From NCBI RefSeq assembly GCF_000611645.1, contig NW_014013017.1, forward strand, positions 1 to 23,107: DNA of 23,107 nucleotides. The letters run 5' to 3'. The translations under genes and the position numbers were made by a program. Origin of the DNA: Monoraphidium neglectum. Taxonomy: Eukaryota > Chlorophyta > Chlorophyceae > Sphaeropleales > Selenastraceae. Shown piece by piece: positions 1-10,280 of this stretch. The number at the start of each line of letters is the position of its first letter. The stretch's first letter is position 1. The notes under the pieces are model-generated. The model saw only the letters and a program-made list of their open reading frames with translations. It made no database searches and was not told where the DNA came from.

Positions 1-1730
1 GCCTCTGGCCGCGCCTTCCACAGCTCCTCCAGGGCGCCTGGGGGGGGGGGGCGGTGCGGGTGCGGCGTGTGTGTGTGAGGGAAAGCAAAACAAGGTGTGG
101 TTGTGTGTGATGTGTGTGTGAGTTGTGTGTATGTGTGTGAGCGTGCGCGCGCACGTAAGTGATTTGCACATTCCCGGGAGTATTTGGCAGGGGAGGCAGG
201 GGAGGCATAAAGGCTCAAGCAGCCACGCATATGCTCAACAGCAAACACACGCATGCTCAACAGCCGGCCGCGGCGGCGCAGGCGCGCCCCACGCCCCAGC
301 CCGCCCAGGAGCGGGCAGCCCCGAGCCGCGCCGCGCACCAATCTGCGCCGGCGTGAGCCGCCGCGCGCGGAGCCGCTCGTCGTCGCCGGGCGGCTTGACC
401 AGCCAGGGGACAAACATGCGGTCCTCCACGATGGGCTGCCACTGGGACATGTCCACCCCCAGGTCCTTCACGGCCGGCGCGTTGGGCGGCGTGTCGCGCG
501 CCAGCAGCACCACCTGCGCGCGGGTGCGAGCGGCGGGCGTGCGAGCGCGCGGGTCGCGGGTCGCGGGCGGCGGCGGCGGCGGCAGCGGCGATGGGGCACC
601 GGCTGGGCGCGACTGTGACGGCTGAGCAGGGTGCCAACCAACCACAAAGCAGCCGCAACAGAGGCCGTGAAAGGGAACAAGCAGTGGTGAGACAATATGC
701 CTGCAAACAGTGGAGCCACTGGGCGATGCGCCCATGCCGGGCTCTGCTGCGATGTGCCCGCCGAACAAGATTCCTGCGCGTACGCGTGTGCGCACGCACC
801 GTGTTGTCGCTGCGCACTGGCACAAAGCCCAGCACAAAAATGTTGCGGGCGCCGCTGTTGTAGCACTCCAGCACGGCGTCCCCCAGGGGGCTGTCCCTGT
901 GCAGCTGCACCTCGCGGCAGCGCGACCGAACCTGGCAATAGGGCGTTTAAAAGGGTTGGGCGGGAGGCGAAGGGGTGGAGGGATGCCGGCCAAAAGGCGT
1001 ACGAGTAGCTGGACACGGCCGTGCCGCCAGGCACATGGGCACTTGTGCTGCGCTTCCGGCATGTCGTTGATGCAGTGCGATAGGCCCAGATGCTTTGCCA
1101 CTCTCGATGCAACAGGGGCAATGCAACAGGGGCGAGAGTAGGCGTCCCGGCCCAAACTCACCAAGTGGACCACGATACAGGAGCCGCTGGCGCCCATGCG
1201 ACCGTTGCAGAACCACTGCGGGGTTGGCGTGGGAGACAGGCGGATCGCAAAACGAGGGGCAGGGCTGAGAGGAGGCCCGGGCTGCAAGGGGCAGGCGAGG
1301 GCGTATTGAGCAAGACCTGCGTATGAAGGCGCGGTAAAGGTGATGCGGCCGTCGAGCGTGTGCACGCGTACGTCGCACCTTGCCAGTAGAGACGCACTTG
1401 ACGACGCTGGCCGGGTTGTGGATGCCGCAGTACCTGGAGGAGGGCGGCAGGAACAGGGCAGTGGGATTGGACGGCAGGGGCGCGGCTCCTGCATGGGCGC
1501 GACGACGACGATGCACCAGGCAATCACGACCGTGTGACGCCCGAGACCACGCCTGCTGCCGCCACTGCCGCAACCCCTTGCCGCCGCCGCCGCTGGCAAC
1601 AAGGGATCCGCTGGTTTCCCCACTCCTGCGCCCTCCTCTGCACTCACGCGCACGCCCACTCCGGCAGCTGCTCGGGCGTCTGGGCGCTCGATGCGTCGTC
1701 AAATCCCTCGTCAAAGCGCAGCTGCAACAT
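1..1730 (-). CDS. UPF1: UPF1 RNA helicase, N-terminal CH domain (partial, runs off left edge)
   Basis: UPF1 is the ATP-dependent RNA helicase at the core of nonsense-mediated mRNA decay; its N-terminal CH domain binds UPF2. Six exons are visible on the minus strand: 1730-1648, 1433-1379, 1215-1162, 931-800, 513-339 and 37-1. All introns are GT-AG and all phases join. About 178 residues can be read. They begin [15 protein letters not shown] and continue through [93 protein letters not shown] and [11 protein letters not shown]. This follows the human, plant and yeast UPF1 consensus block by block. The helicase core lies outside the window. The extension before the CH domain is short, about 25 residues; the start is the first ATG in frame with it. 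Unusual: the conserved CYNC and LLCRxPC cysteines read CYNS and LLARDTP. Identity is very secure; exon edges are inferred. Confidence 0.95.
66..150. repeat. Imperfect (TG)n / (CA)n microsatellite in UPF1 intron 5
   Basis: TG-rich tract on the plus strand, so CA-rich in the sense of the minus-strand UPF1 transcript. It lies in the intron spanning 38-338, toward its 3' end. A run of G at about 41-51 (C in the sense strand) separates it from the acceptor AG at 38-39. Confidence 0.85.
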
Positions 1731-1992
1731 GCCACATGATGGCAGGGATGCATGGTGACAGAGGTGCGGATTATAGGGTGAGCTGTGTGTGATAGGTTTA
1801 TCCACTTGTACCGTTTAACTGCCAAGTGACGGGGGCATCACTGTAGCACGCCCTGCTTGGGCAGTTGCCAGCTGTCACCTGATTGAGTGAGGGCGTCAGC
1901 CCATCAATGCTGTAGCCAGCGCCAGGGACCTGCAGGGAGCATCATGATGGGAGACGCAGCCGTCGGCTGCCATTGTCCCACCCACTGCTATT
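1731..1992. other. Intergenic: UPF1 upstream region
   Basis: 262 bp between the UPF1 start codon and the stop codon of the minus-strand ORF at 1993-2517. I see no ORF with family resemblance. No TGTAA signal for the minus-strand ORF was found here. It presumably holds the UPF1 5' UTR and promoter; no clear TATA box was recognised. Confidence 0.5.
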
Positions 1993-2517
1993 CTAAGCCT
2001 GCGGCAAACTAAACATGGGGACTGGCATACACACCACTGCTGCCGCAGGGGCGCCAAAGCGCCTGAGCCCGCCGCCCACCTGCGGCTGCCGCTGCGGCGC
2101 AGCTCCGAGGCCGTCGGTCCATGCGAGGCTGCTCTGCGATGCGCCCTGTGGCAGGTGTGGTGACATGGAGGGGCGCGTGCTCAGCGCGTGGGAGTTTGAA
2201 GCTGCCGCCCTCACGACTGCAATCCAGCCAAGCCCGTGTGGGCCCTGTCCACGCACTGTGAACGTCAGGCCGCCACCCCAGAAAGACGCATGCAACCTGC
2301 TCGCGGGCCCCTCTGTCAATGCATCACCCGCATGGCACAGCCACATGTCATCAACTGCACTCACATGGCCAAAGTCGGTGAACTGCAGATATGCGTCGTT
2401 CTGGCTAGTGCCAAAGTCATGAAATGCCGCCGTCAGGCCCGCTGCAGTGCCGTCGTTGGCGGTCAGCATGCCGTCCTGGGTCTGAAACCCCAGACCATTG
2501 GTCTGCGTGAACGCCAT
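1993..2517 (-). CDS. Unrecognised 174-residue ORF
   Basis: A single open frame from ATG (complement of 2515-2517) to TAG. The first 100 residues look protein-like, with mixed hydrophobic and acidic residues and aromatic patches such as DAYLQFTDFGHVSAVDDMWL and SFWGGGLTFTVRG. The last 70 residues become Pro/Ala/Gly/Gln-rich. No family was recognised. Upstream in the same frame there is a TAG about 39 bases before the ATG; the same bases could be a splice acceptor (cacctag), so the ORF could also be a terminal exon. No TGTAA was found downstream before UPF1. It may be a real small gene, a terminal exon, or chance. Confidence 0.4.
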   Translation of the reverse strand: MAFTQTNGLGFQTQDGMLTANDGTAAGLTAAFHDFGTSQNDAYLQFTDFGHVSAVDDMWLCHAGDALTEGPASRLHASFWGGGLTFTVRGQGPHGLGWIAVVRAAASNSHALSTRPSMSPHLPQGASQSSLAWTDGLGAAPQRQPQVGGGLRRFGAPAAAVVCMPVPMFSLPQA

Positions 2518-3251
2518 GACCGTGCCTGGCGCCGGGCGCGCGGCGGTGCGAATCTAGGTGGGCGCAGCGGGCGGCAGGCGGCCCACGGCGCGCGCACAGC
2601 AGTGCCGGAGTCCACGTCGCTCGGCGGCAGAGGCCTCGCCGCGCTCCACGTTACCAGCTACGATCACGTAGCCTTGTCAAGCTCAGGAATCGACGTTGTG
2701 ACAGAAAGGGCGCGGGCTAGCGTCGACTCTTGCTGCGAGCGCACAGCACGGTTCGCACCGCAAAGTGAGCGAGCGCCTATGAATCTTGAGCAAATAAGCT
2801 TCCCACACAGATGTTGTAAGCGGCCTTGTTGGCCCCAGACCGCTCGGTGGTGTGAAATGATCTCTTCTGTCAGGCGCTCGACGTATATCCTATAAGGTAC
2901 TAGACTAACACTTGATAGCAGCCGAATGATGAGGCATCTGATGCCGTCTTTTTGGTCTAAACACTCGTGCTGGTGTCCTGTTGCCTCGAAAGCAACCACC
3001 AAGCACCTTCTCAGGCGACTCACATATTTCTTGATTTGAATTATTCATTTGTGTTCGGCCTTGCATCGATCAACTCGCGGACCGCGGTGGATCATTTGAT
3101 CATATTTCCCACTACTTTTTGTCGCTTACGAGTGGCTCAGGAGCTCAGAGGTGTCTGAGAGGACTCGGGCTGCAGAGCAGCAAGTGCTCGGGTGTGATTG
3201 CGTTGCGAGTGCCGCGCTGCTGCTGCGGCGCACAAGGTGCAATTGCCAGCG
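2518..3251. other. Intergenic region upstream of the GTPase gene, AT-richer in its right half
   Basis: No supported gene. From about 2850 to 3120 the DNA is visibly richer in A and T than the flanks, including a TATA-like stretch near 2884-2896 (tatatcctataagg). The region lies between a minus-strand ORF and a plus-strand gene and may act as a divergent promoter. Short ORFs here are not convincing. Confidence 0.4.
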
Positions 3252-4114
3252 ATGGCGTCAGAGCAGCTGGCAGATGCATCACAGAAGGTGCTCAAGCAGG
3301 TAAGCCTTTTCCTGCCCCGCAGCGTACAGAGAGCTGCAATGGTGCTTCCAGGCGGCGCCTCCAGGGGGCGGTTTCCATGCAGTTGGCTGCGATGGCCAAC
3401 AGGGTGTGCCGCCAACGAGCGCAGATTGTAAGAGCCCGCTCCAAGACAGCCTCCCAGCAGCAGCTTGCACACTTCAACACTGCGCCGGCCCACCTCTTGC
3501 CCGACAGATCACCTCTTTGTATGAGTCGGGCCTCAATGCGGGCGGCGACGGCAAGGCCGCCGCGGGCGGCATCGGGCTGCTGTCCATTGCCAACCACCCG
3601 GCGCTCGGGCTGGGCAAGGAGATCCGCAAGCCCCGCAAGAAGATGTCTGTCATGATCATCGGCAACCACAGCGCGGGTGGGCTGCGGCTGGCGTGGCGCG
3701 ACGAGCACGGGCCGCAGCGCGTGATGCTGGGCCCTGTGAGCAGCAAGGATAGTGCAGTGGCGGTGGTGCTGGTGCACCCGCGAATGCAGCCGTTCGGCAC
3801 AGAGCTCTGTGTGGAATGACACCTTGCGCACCGTTTGCAACATTGTGGTGGATGCAGCTGGGGCGGCATGGCGTAATGCACGCCGTCCCTGAGCACGCAT
3901 AACAACAAGCAAGCAAGTTGCTGGCTCGCACCCACCCCCCCCCCCACATGCCCCTGCCCGCCCAGGCAAGTCCTCCTTTATCAACTGGTGAGCCTATGTT
4001 TGCAGTTACATGAGTGATGCCATGTGGTGGCACCCTCGAGCGCGCTGCCTTGTGCATGCCCGCGTCCTCCCTGGGGCCCCCCAATCACACACACACACAC
4101 ACACACACACCACA

Positions 4115-4153
<39 letters not shown>

Positions 4154-7100
4154 GCATGCATACACTCGCGCATGCTCACGTGCCCCTACTTGCAGGTACA
4201 TAGGAGAGCGCGTGTGCAAGACGGGCGTAGCCATCGAAACGAGGTGCGTTCCTGCAGTGTTAATGCATGGCCGTGTGAGCAACATGCCTTCCCCCTTCAT
4301 GCTGTTGTGCACGTGCTGACCCCTTTACTTGCACGCAAATGCTCTTGCTCGCGAGAGCATGCACACATATTCGCATCTACATCTACACATCTACACACAC
4401 AGACACACACAGAGACACACACAGTGACGCACAGTCACACACACACACACATACAATCTACACATGTCGCACACGCTAACAATCAAACGAATCCCCCCCA
4501 CCTCCCATTGGCAGGGGCTTCATCTTTTGCACCAGTGGCAGGTGAGCCCAGAATGCCCGGCCCCCCAAAACCGCCCGCCCCGTGTCTGCGTGGAGAGAAG
4601 CTGGTCTGCCATGACCGCCCGACAAAGGAGCCCGCCGCGCATGCAGCGCTGCGCACCCTGTTGCGAGGCGCCGCACCACACCCAGCACCCCCTCCCCCTT
4701 CCCCACCCCCACCAGGCGGCGTGAGACGCTGACGGGCGACGCCACAGTGCGCTACTTTGACCACCTCGCGGACTTTGCGGCGTTTGAGGGCCTCTTGGTG
4801 CGCGGCAGGGGGCGTTGGGGTGCTTGCCCGTCTGTGATGATGCAGATTTCCCGTTTCAGGGACAGAGGGGTGCACGGCACGGGGCGGGCCACTTGTTGGG
4901 TTGGCCGCCGCGACTTTCTTCGGGCCTGGACAGGCTGTGCTTGAAGCGCACGGCGTTTGAGCGCGGGCTCACGCCAGGCTCCTTCCTCAGCGTCGCAGGA
5001 GCACGTGGCGTGTCTGCCCTTGCCACACGTGCGTGCACTTCCGACGCGAAAACAGCGGGCCTTGCTGTCTGGACCTTCTTACACTGCTGCCCTCGCCGCT
5101 GCCCTTCCCGCTGCCCTCCCTCCCCCCCCCAAAAAAAAACAATTCCCTGCCCAGCCCAACCTGTTCACGGAGGTGTCCACCAGCCTGGAGCGGTCCTTCG
5201 CGTGCGTTGACTTTGTGGACAGCCCCGGCCTCGTGGACGGAGACATGAAGTACCCTTTCCCAGTGGAGGTGGGGGGATGGCGCCCCGCCCCGCGGACACT
5301 GCACAACTGCTGCCTGCCTGCCTGCCCGCCTGCCTGCCTGCCTGCCTGCCCGCCTGCCTGCCTGCCTGCCTGCCTGCTGGTCGAGCAAGATCGAAGTCCT
5401 TGGACGGCCACCCGTCTCTGATGCGATACCCAATCCCCTCCCCCCAACGCCCTGTGTTGCCCCCAGGACTCCATCTGCTGGCTGGCAGACCACGTTGACC
5501 TGATCCTGGTTTTCCTGGACCCCATAGGTGCGGCTTGTAAACGTGTGCGTTATCTCGTGTGTACTTGCGTGCGTGTGGGGTTGTGTGAAAGGGAGAGAGA
5601 GTGTGTGCATGTAGAAGTATGCCCGCACACATGCACACATAATAATTTACATTGTGTTACATATCAGTCCAAGGTTGTGTCTACATCCTTAGTACATGGC
5701 TGTGCTCCCGCTTCTTTTGTGGAGGCATTCCGGCGTGGCCGGCATCTCTTCTTTTGCCTTCTTGTAAAAGATATCATTTGCCAGCCTCTAAGCACCATCC
5801 TGCAAAGCCCTGCACACCCTCGCGTGGCGGCAAAGCCCCTTCTCCCGCCCATCCGTTCCATGCCCCCCTACCCCGATGTTTCCCAACACATTGACACACG
5901 CACGTAGGCACGCACACACAAACACACACGCACACACACGCACACACACACACACACTCACACGCACACACACACACACCCCTGCAGGCCAGGCCACCTG
6001 CCGCCGCGTGCTCGGGCTGGTGGAGCGGCTCAACCAGGGATCGCATGTTGAGAAGATTCATTACTTCATGTGAGGGGCCCGCGGCCAGTGGTGACGGCAT
6101 GGGCTGCCAGGCCTTTGGTCGCAACTGTTGGCGGGGGCCGTGCTGAATGGTGTGACTGCTGCATGAAGCGGAGGCGCGTCAATAGGGACTGCAATGCCCG
6201 GTGATGGTGGGGCGGCAGGATAAGGGCGGCTTGGGAGCAGCGGCGAGCCCGTGATGCATGTTATGCTCAAGGCGGCGGCTGACGGGCCACTAGCGCACTG
6301 TCAGCATTGCTTCAGGCTTCAACTGCATGTGCCTGCTCTTGGACCCCTTCTTCCTCTGTTGAGACGGACCCCTCTCGCCCCCACTGTACACGCACATGCC
6401 ACCTGGCCAGGTCAAAGGCGGACGAGGTGGAGTCTGAATCGGACCGGCAGCGCGTGCTGATCCAGATCACGCAGGTCAGGGCATGCACGGCTGCGCACCT
6501 GCCTGCGGGAGGGTCGCAGGCCGGGGGGCTGAGCGCGGGCTGGGGCGGGGGCGCCGCCTACAATCGCTTCGCCGATCGCATCACTGTGTGCCGGGCAATA
6601 GATGCAATGCGCAATAGAATGAGTTTGCGGCGTTTGGCGCTGACCCATCAGCCCCTGCAGCCATCATCGCCCCCAGTCATCCACTCTGCCCGCGTCTCCT
6701 GCCCTATCCCGCCGCCAGAACCTGGCGACTCGCATCCGCAACAGCCACGCGTTCAACCTGCCCACGTTCTACCTGCCGCACGACGACGACCTGCCATGCA
6801 CCATACGTGAGCGCGTGGCTGCCGCGCGCGGGCCGCGACGTTGGGCGGCCAGCAGAGCCGCGCGCAGCGCCCCAAGGCCCGCTATTGATTGCAAATGAAA
6901 TCCGTAGCCGCCGCCGGTTCAGCCCTCGCAACCTGTTTGCTTTGGGCCATGATCAGGGGGCCACGAAAGCGCCCTGACCTGCTTTGGCTCCGTGTGCAAT
7001 CCCCAACCCGGACCCCTCATTGCTGTGACGGACGCTGGCGCGGGACGTGCCCTTCCTGTACCGCCTTGCCTGTGCAGCCAACGCCATTGAGGACGTCTGC

Positions 7101-7884
7101 AAAACCATCGACAAGGTGGGCGCGCCGCACCCGCCCCTTCATACCACGTCGGATGCCTCCCGGCCTGCGCGTGCAGGGGGTTCCCTTGATACGCCCTTGG
7201 GGTGGATCACTGTGGATTGCTGTGCCGGTGTGCTCACTTGGTTCCTGTGCACGCCTCCGACCTGCCACGTGACCGCCAGTTCATAGCTGCAAAGGTCCCG
7301 CCAACACTGCTACGCACGCACGCGCACACACATATACGCACACCCGCAATTCCACACACAATTCCACATACAAATGACAGACGATCGACCAGACGGTTCA
7401 GAAAAACTTGCGGCAGCTGCGCGCCGATTGCGACCGCGTCATCTCACGCATATCAGAGGTTGAGGTGACTGATGCGGCTAACAGGGAGGCCAACACCGCT
7501 CGCACGCTGCGCGGCCTCGGCCTCAGCGTGGCCACCCTGGGCGCGCTTGCCGCGCTGGCGACGCTTTTGGCTATCCGCGCGGCGGGCGCGCTCTGCGAGC
7601 CGGGCGCGCCCGGCGGCGCCTGCGCGAGCGACGCCGCGCAGCGGCTGCTGCTGCGCGACGCGTGGGTCGAGCCCGCATTCGCGCCGCTGGTCGCGGCGGC
7701 GCTCGCGGCGGCGCTGCTGCTGGCGGCGGCGGCCAAGGTGGTGTGGCGCCACGCGCCCGTGCTGAGCAAGCGCGAGCAGCGGCGGCTGGAGGAGTTCCGT
7801 GAGGTTGCGCGGGCGGTGGCGCGCGCCAACGAGGCGCTGTACGAGGCCTACTTCAGCACCATAGCCAGCCGCGAGGAGCGGTGA
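3252..7884 (+). CDS. EHD/dynamin-like GTPase with C-terminal membrane hairpin (13 exons, 448 aa)
   Basis: A predicted large GTPase of the EHD/dynamin superfamily, probably acting in membrane remodelling. Exons: 3252-3299, 3508-3676, 3966-3987, 4196-4243, 4515-4541, 4716-4797, 5155-5268, 5467-5527, 5988-6069, 6411-6474, 6719-6806, 7078-7115, 7381-7884. Every phase closes, giving 448 residues. G1 is GNHSAGKS (68-75), G2 probably a Thr near GVAIETRGF (90-98), G3 DSPG (154-157) and G4 SKAD (219-222). Other conserved-looking blocks are TEVSTS, LVDGDMKYPF, VFLDPIGQATCRR and ESESDRQRVLIQITQNLA. The C-terminus has two hydrophobic segments, about 326-347 and 380-402, joined by a Gly/Pro/Cys-containing loop, then a charged helical tail. 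No EH domain is visible, so it is EHD-like only in its G domain. The P-loop is split across an exon junction next to a 22-nt exon. No TGTAA signal was found downstream before 9000. The GTPase identity is secure; the cellular role is inferred. Confidence 0.88.
4086..4149 (+). repeat. (CA)n microsatellite in GTPase intron 3
   Basis: Nearly pure CA dinucleotide tract in the intron 3988-4195, ending about 45 bases before the acceptor. Confidence 0.95.
4391..4452 (+). repeat. Imperfect (CA)n tract in GTPase intron 4
   Basis: CA-rich tract with GA interruptions in the intron 4244-4514, about 60 bases before the acceptor. Confidence 0.9.
5309..5378 (+). repeat. (CCTG)n tetranucleotide repeat in GTPase intron 7
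   Basis: About 17 tandem CCTG units with occasional CCCG variants, lying in the intron 5269-5466. Tetranucleotide tracts of this type are length-unstable in other eukaryotes. Confidence 0.95.
5911..5979 (+). repeat. (CA)n tract directly before the exon 9 acceptor of the GTPase gene
   Basis: CA-rich tract with CG and AA interruptions ending about 8 bases before the acceptor AG at 5986-5987. It takes the place of a normal polypyrimidine tract. The same intron (5528-5987) has a GT-rich block at about 5540-5620 close to its donor. Confidence 0.93.
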
Positions 7885-8999
7885 CGCGCGCCCGCCTTTC
7901 GCGGCACCCGCGCGCATGTGAGGGGTGGCAACGAGGGTGGTTTGCGCGGCGCCGTTGTTCCTGCTTTGTTGCGCTTGTGTGCGATCGCTGTTGCAGTGAG
8001 GCGTGCGTAACGGGGGGAGCGGGGCGCGGCACGCACGACGCCAGACCGCTTGTATCGCAGCGGGCCACGACGCGCTCCTGAGCGTTGTTGTACCATTCCT
8101 GTATTGCAGCGCCCTTCCATTCCAAAGAGCGCTCGGGCCCATTGCGGCGGCCTCGGCCGCCAGCTCGCACTGCATGCTCCTCACACCACTCCAGTAAAGC
8201 GCTGTGCTGCAGAACCTGCCACGTCAAGTCTCGGTCGCTCAGTCGCAACACCTGGCAAGTGTTTCACCTGCAACTTACGCCCTCGGGATGGGGTGCGCCC
8301 CAACAGCACTTTTTGAGACACTCGTGATGCTTTTAACGTTGTGTGCTGCAGCCCCATCCCTAAGCTTGAGCTGCTGCAGCGCCGCCAACAGTGGGCAGAG
8401 TTACCCCCTGCTTCTACACCGCTGAGCTCGTTGGGGCAAGCTGAGTTGTCCCTTTTGAGCAGCACGCACAGGCGCTGCATGAACAAGCGTGCAGCAGGCT
8501 GACACGGGTCCCAACCCACACCACATGCAACAGGTGCTGTTTGCTTCCATGCATGCACCTTCCACCCAGAGGTTTTGCTGTCGGGGCTGGCGACGATGCT
8601 AGCGGAGGTTCCTTGAATACCTTGGAAAGTTCTTGCTTGATCAACTTGGGTGCAGTAAGCTCGAGCAGGTGTCGAGCTGCTCCTTTCCGGGGGGCACTTG
8701 CTGCGATAGGCCGAGTGCAGCCTGCAAGCCCAAAGTACGCACGTGCGAATTGGATTCTTACATCTTTTGGTTATAGTGATCAATCTTCTCAATCTTCACT
8801 GTACTCAACGGACAACGAAGTCTGAAGCAGTTGGGACGTGCCACAGGAGGCATGCCCGCGCGCAGAACTTAGGGCTCAACGACATATGATACATCACCAT
8901 AGAGTATTGTGCAACATCACCCCCTGAACCTGAACAGGACTGCACATTTGGCCATCCTGCCCCAGGCTTGGCCACCGCACACACCAGACCCTCCCTAGC
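7885..8999. other. Region between GTPase and kinase genes; one exon-like patch on the minus strand
   Basis: No gene is secure here. On the minus strand, 8251 down to about 8060 reads as a possible exon. It is preceded by a good acceptor (cacttgccag), starts VLRLSDRDLTWQVLQHSALL, and includes LEWKGAAIQEWYNNAQERVV. No family was recognised and no partner exon was established. TGTAA on the minus strand near 8757-8761 does not help, because it lies upstream of that patch. The rest looks like 3' UTR and promoter sequence of the flanking plus-strand genes. Confidence 0.35.
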
Positions 9000-9526
9000 A
9001 TGGGGCCCACGCTGGCGGCGGCGAGCTCCCGGGCCGCTTCCTGTGGCCTGGGCAGCCGCACGCCGTCTTTCACCACCCGTATGCCGAGCCCTCGTGCCAT
9101 GACACCGGTAGCCTCGCCACGGCTGGATTCAGCGCCGCCTGCATCCAGCCAGGCAGCTATCTGCTCCAGCGCTGCAGCCAGTGACGCCAACCGAGTCTAC
9201 ACCTCTGTGACCTTCCCGACGCTGCAGCCGCCTATCATGGACGTGCGCAGCAACATCATCACCCAGGCCGCATCGGCGACGGTCGATTGGACCCCCGGGC
9301 TGACAGAAGGCGACTGCGGCACAGAAAGCACCAGCCCCGCGCACGACAAATTCGCGACCACACCGACAGCGTTGCTGCTGGAGCAGCTGAGGCTGCCGGC
9401 CAGCGCCTCGCGCCTGCTGCCGCCCGTTCTGCCGCCGCCGCTGCCAGCGGCGCTGCAGCAGCCACTGTGCCATGGAGACCACATCCACGTGCAGGTGCTG
9501 CCGGCAGCGCTCATCTCGGTGCTACC

Positions 9527-9583
<57 letters not shown>

Positions 9584-10235
9584 GCAGAAGCAGCAGAAGC
9601 AGCAGAAGCAGGAGCTTGATTACAGGCAAAATCAGGGCAGCTTTGACGCGGCCTACGAGATGGGGGAGCTTCTCGGACGCGGCACATTTGGCGAGGTGCG
9701 CGCTGCAACGGAGCGCGCGAGCGGGCAGCGGCGCGCGGTCAAGGTGCTGTCAAAGTGCGGCCGTGACAGGAGGGAGGACATCCACCAAGAGGCAAGTGGG
9801 TTGCGGGGGGAGGGCGGTACACGTTTTCCCTCGGGTGCAGGAGCTGCAGGCTTGGCTTCCGGGTCACTGGCAATAGGCATGCTGCGGCAAGATATTTACA
9901 GGGAGTCTGTGGCGCCAGCAGCGGCTTGACGCACGACAGCCAGAGCAAGAGATCTTGCAACTTACGAGCTCCCACCCCCTGGGTGTTTGGCAGCAGGTGG
10001 AATTTTGCCGGAAGCTTCAGCAACGCAGTGACGTCGTGCAGCTCTTTGCGGTGTATGAGGTGCGTGGTTGTCATCGCTGCCTGTCCCCCGCAGACTTGCG
10101 GAGCAAGGATGCTCAGATTCTGGCAGCGGTCAACCATATATTGTGTCATTGAGCACAGCTGGCGTAGCATCAGCACTGTGCAGTGCACGTGCGTGGTGCT
10201 GACCAGCAAGCTGTGAGTGTTATGGTTCCAGAAAT

Positions 10236-10280
<45 letters not shown>

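Noticed and set aside
235..1659. 474-codon minus-strand open frame
   Set aside because: It runs through several UPF1 introns and is only partly in the UPF1 frame; the conserved residues require splicing. Its length reflects the high GC content.
4010..4732. ORFs encoding His-Thr repeats
   Set aside because: Translation of intronic CA microsatellites between proven GTPase exons.
4861..5000. Possible extra GTPase exon inside intron 6
   Set aside because: Direct joining of 4797 to 5155 gives FEGLLPNLFTEVSTS in phase 0, a smooth family-like block, so nothing is missing.
7453..8184. 243-codon minus-strand ORF over the GTPase last exon
   Set aside because: Shadow of the Ala/Leu-rich transmembrane exon on the plus strand.
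8894..9190. 98-residue minus-strand ORF antisense to the kinase N-terminus
   Set aside because: Looks somewhat protein-like but has no recognised motif, and it overlaps the long kinase exon 1 frame.
9259..9708. Long minus-strand and alternative-frame ORFs with polyalanine
   Set aside because: These are other-frame readings of the CAG tract and its GC-rich surroundings; the kinase frame explains the region.
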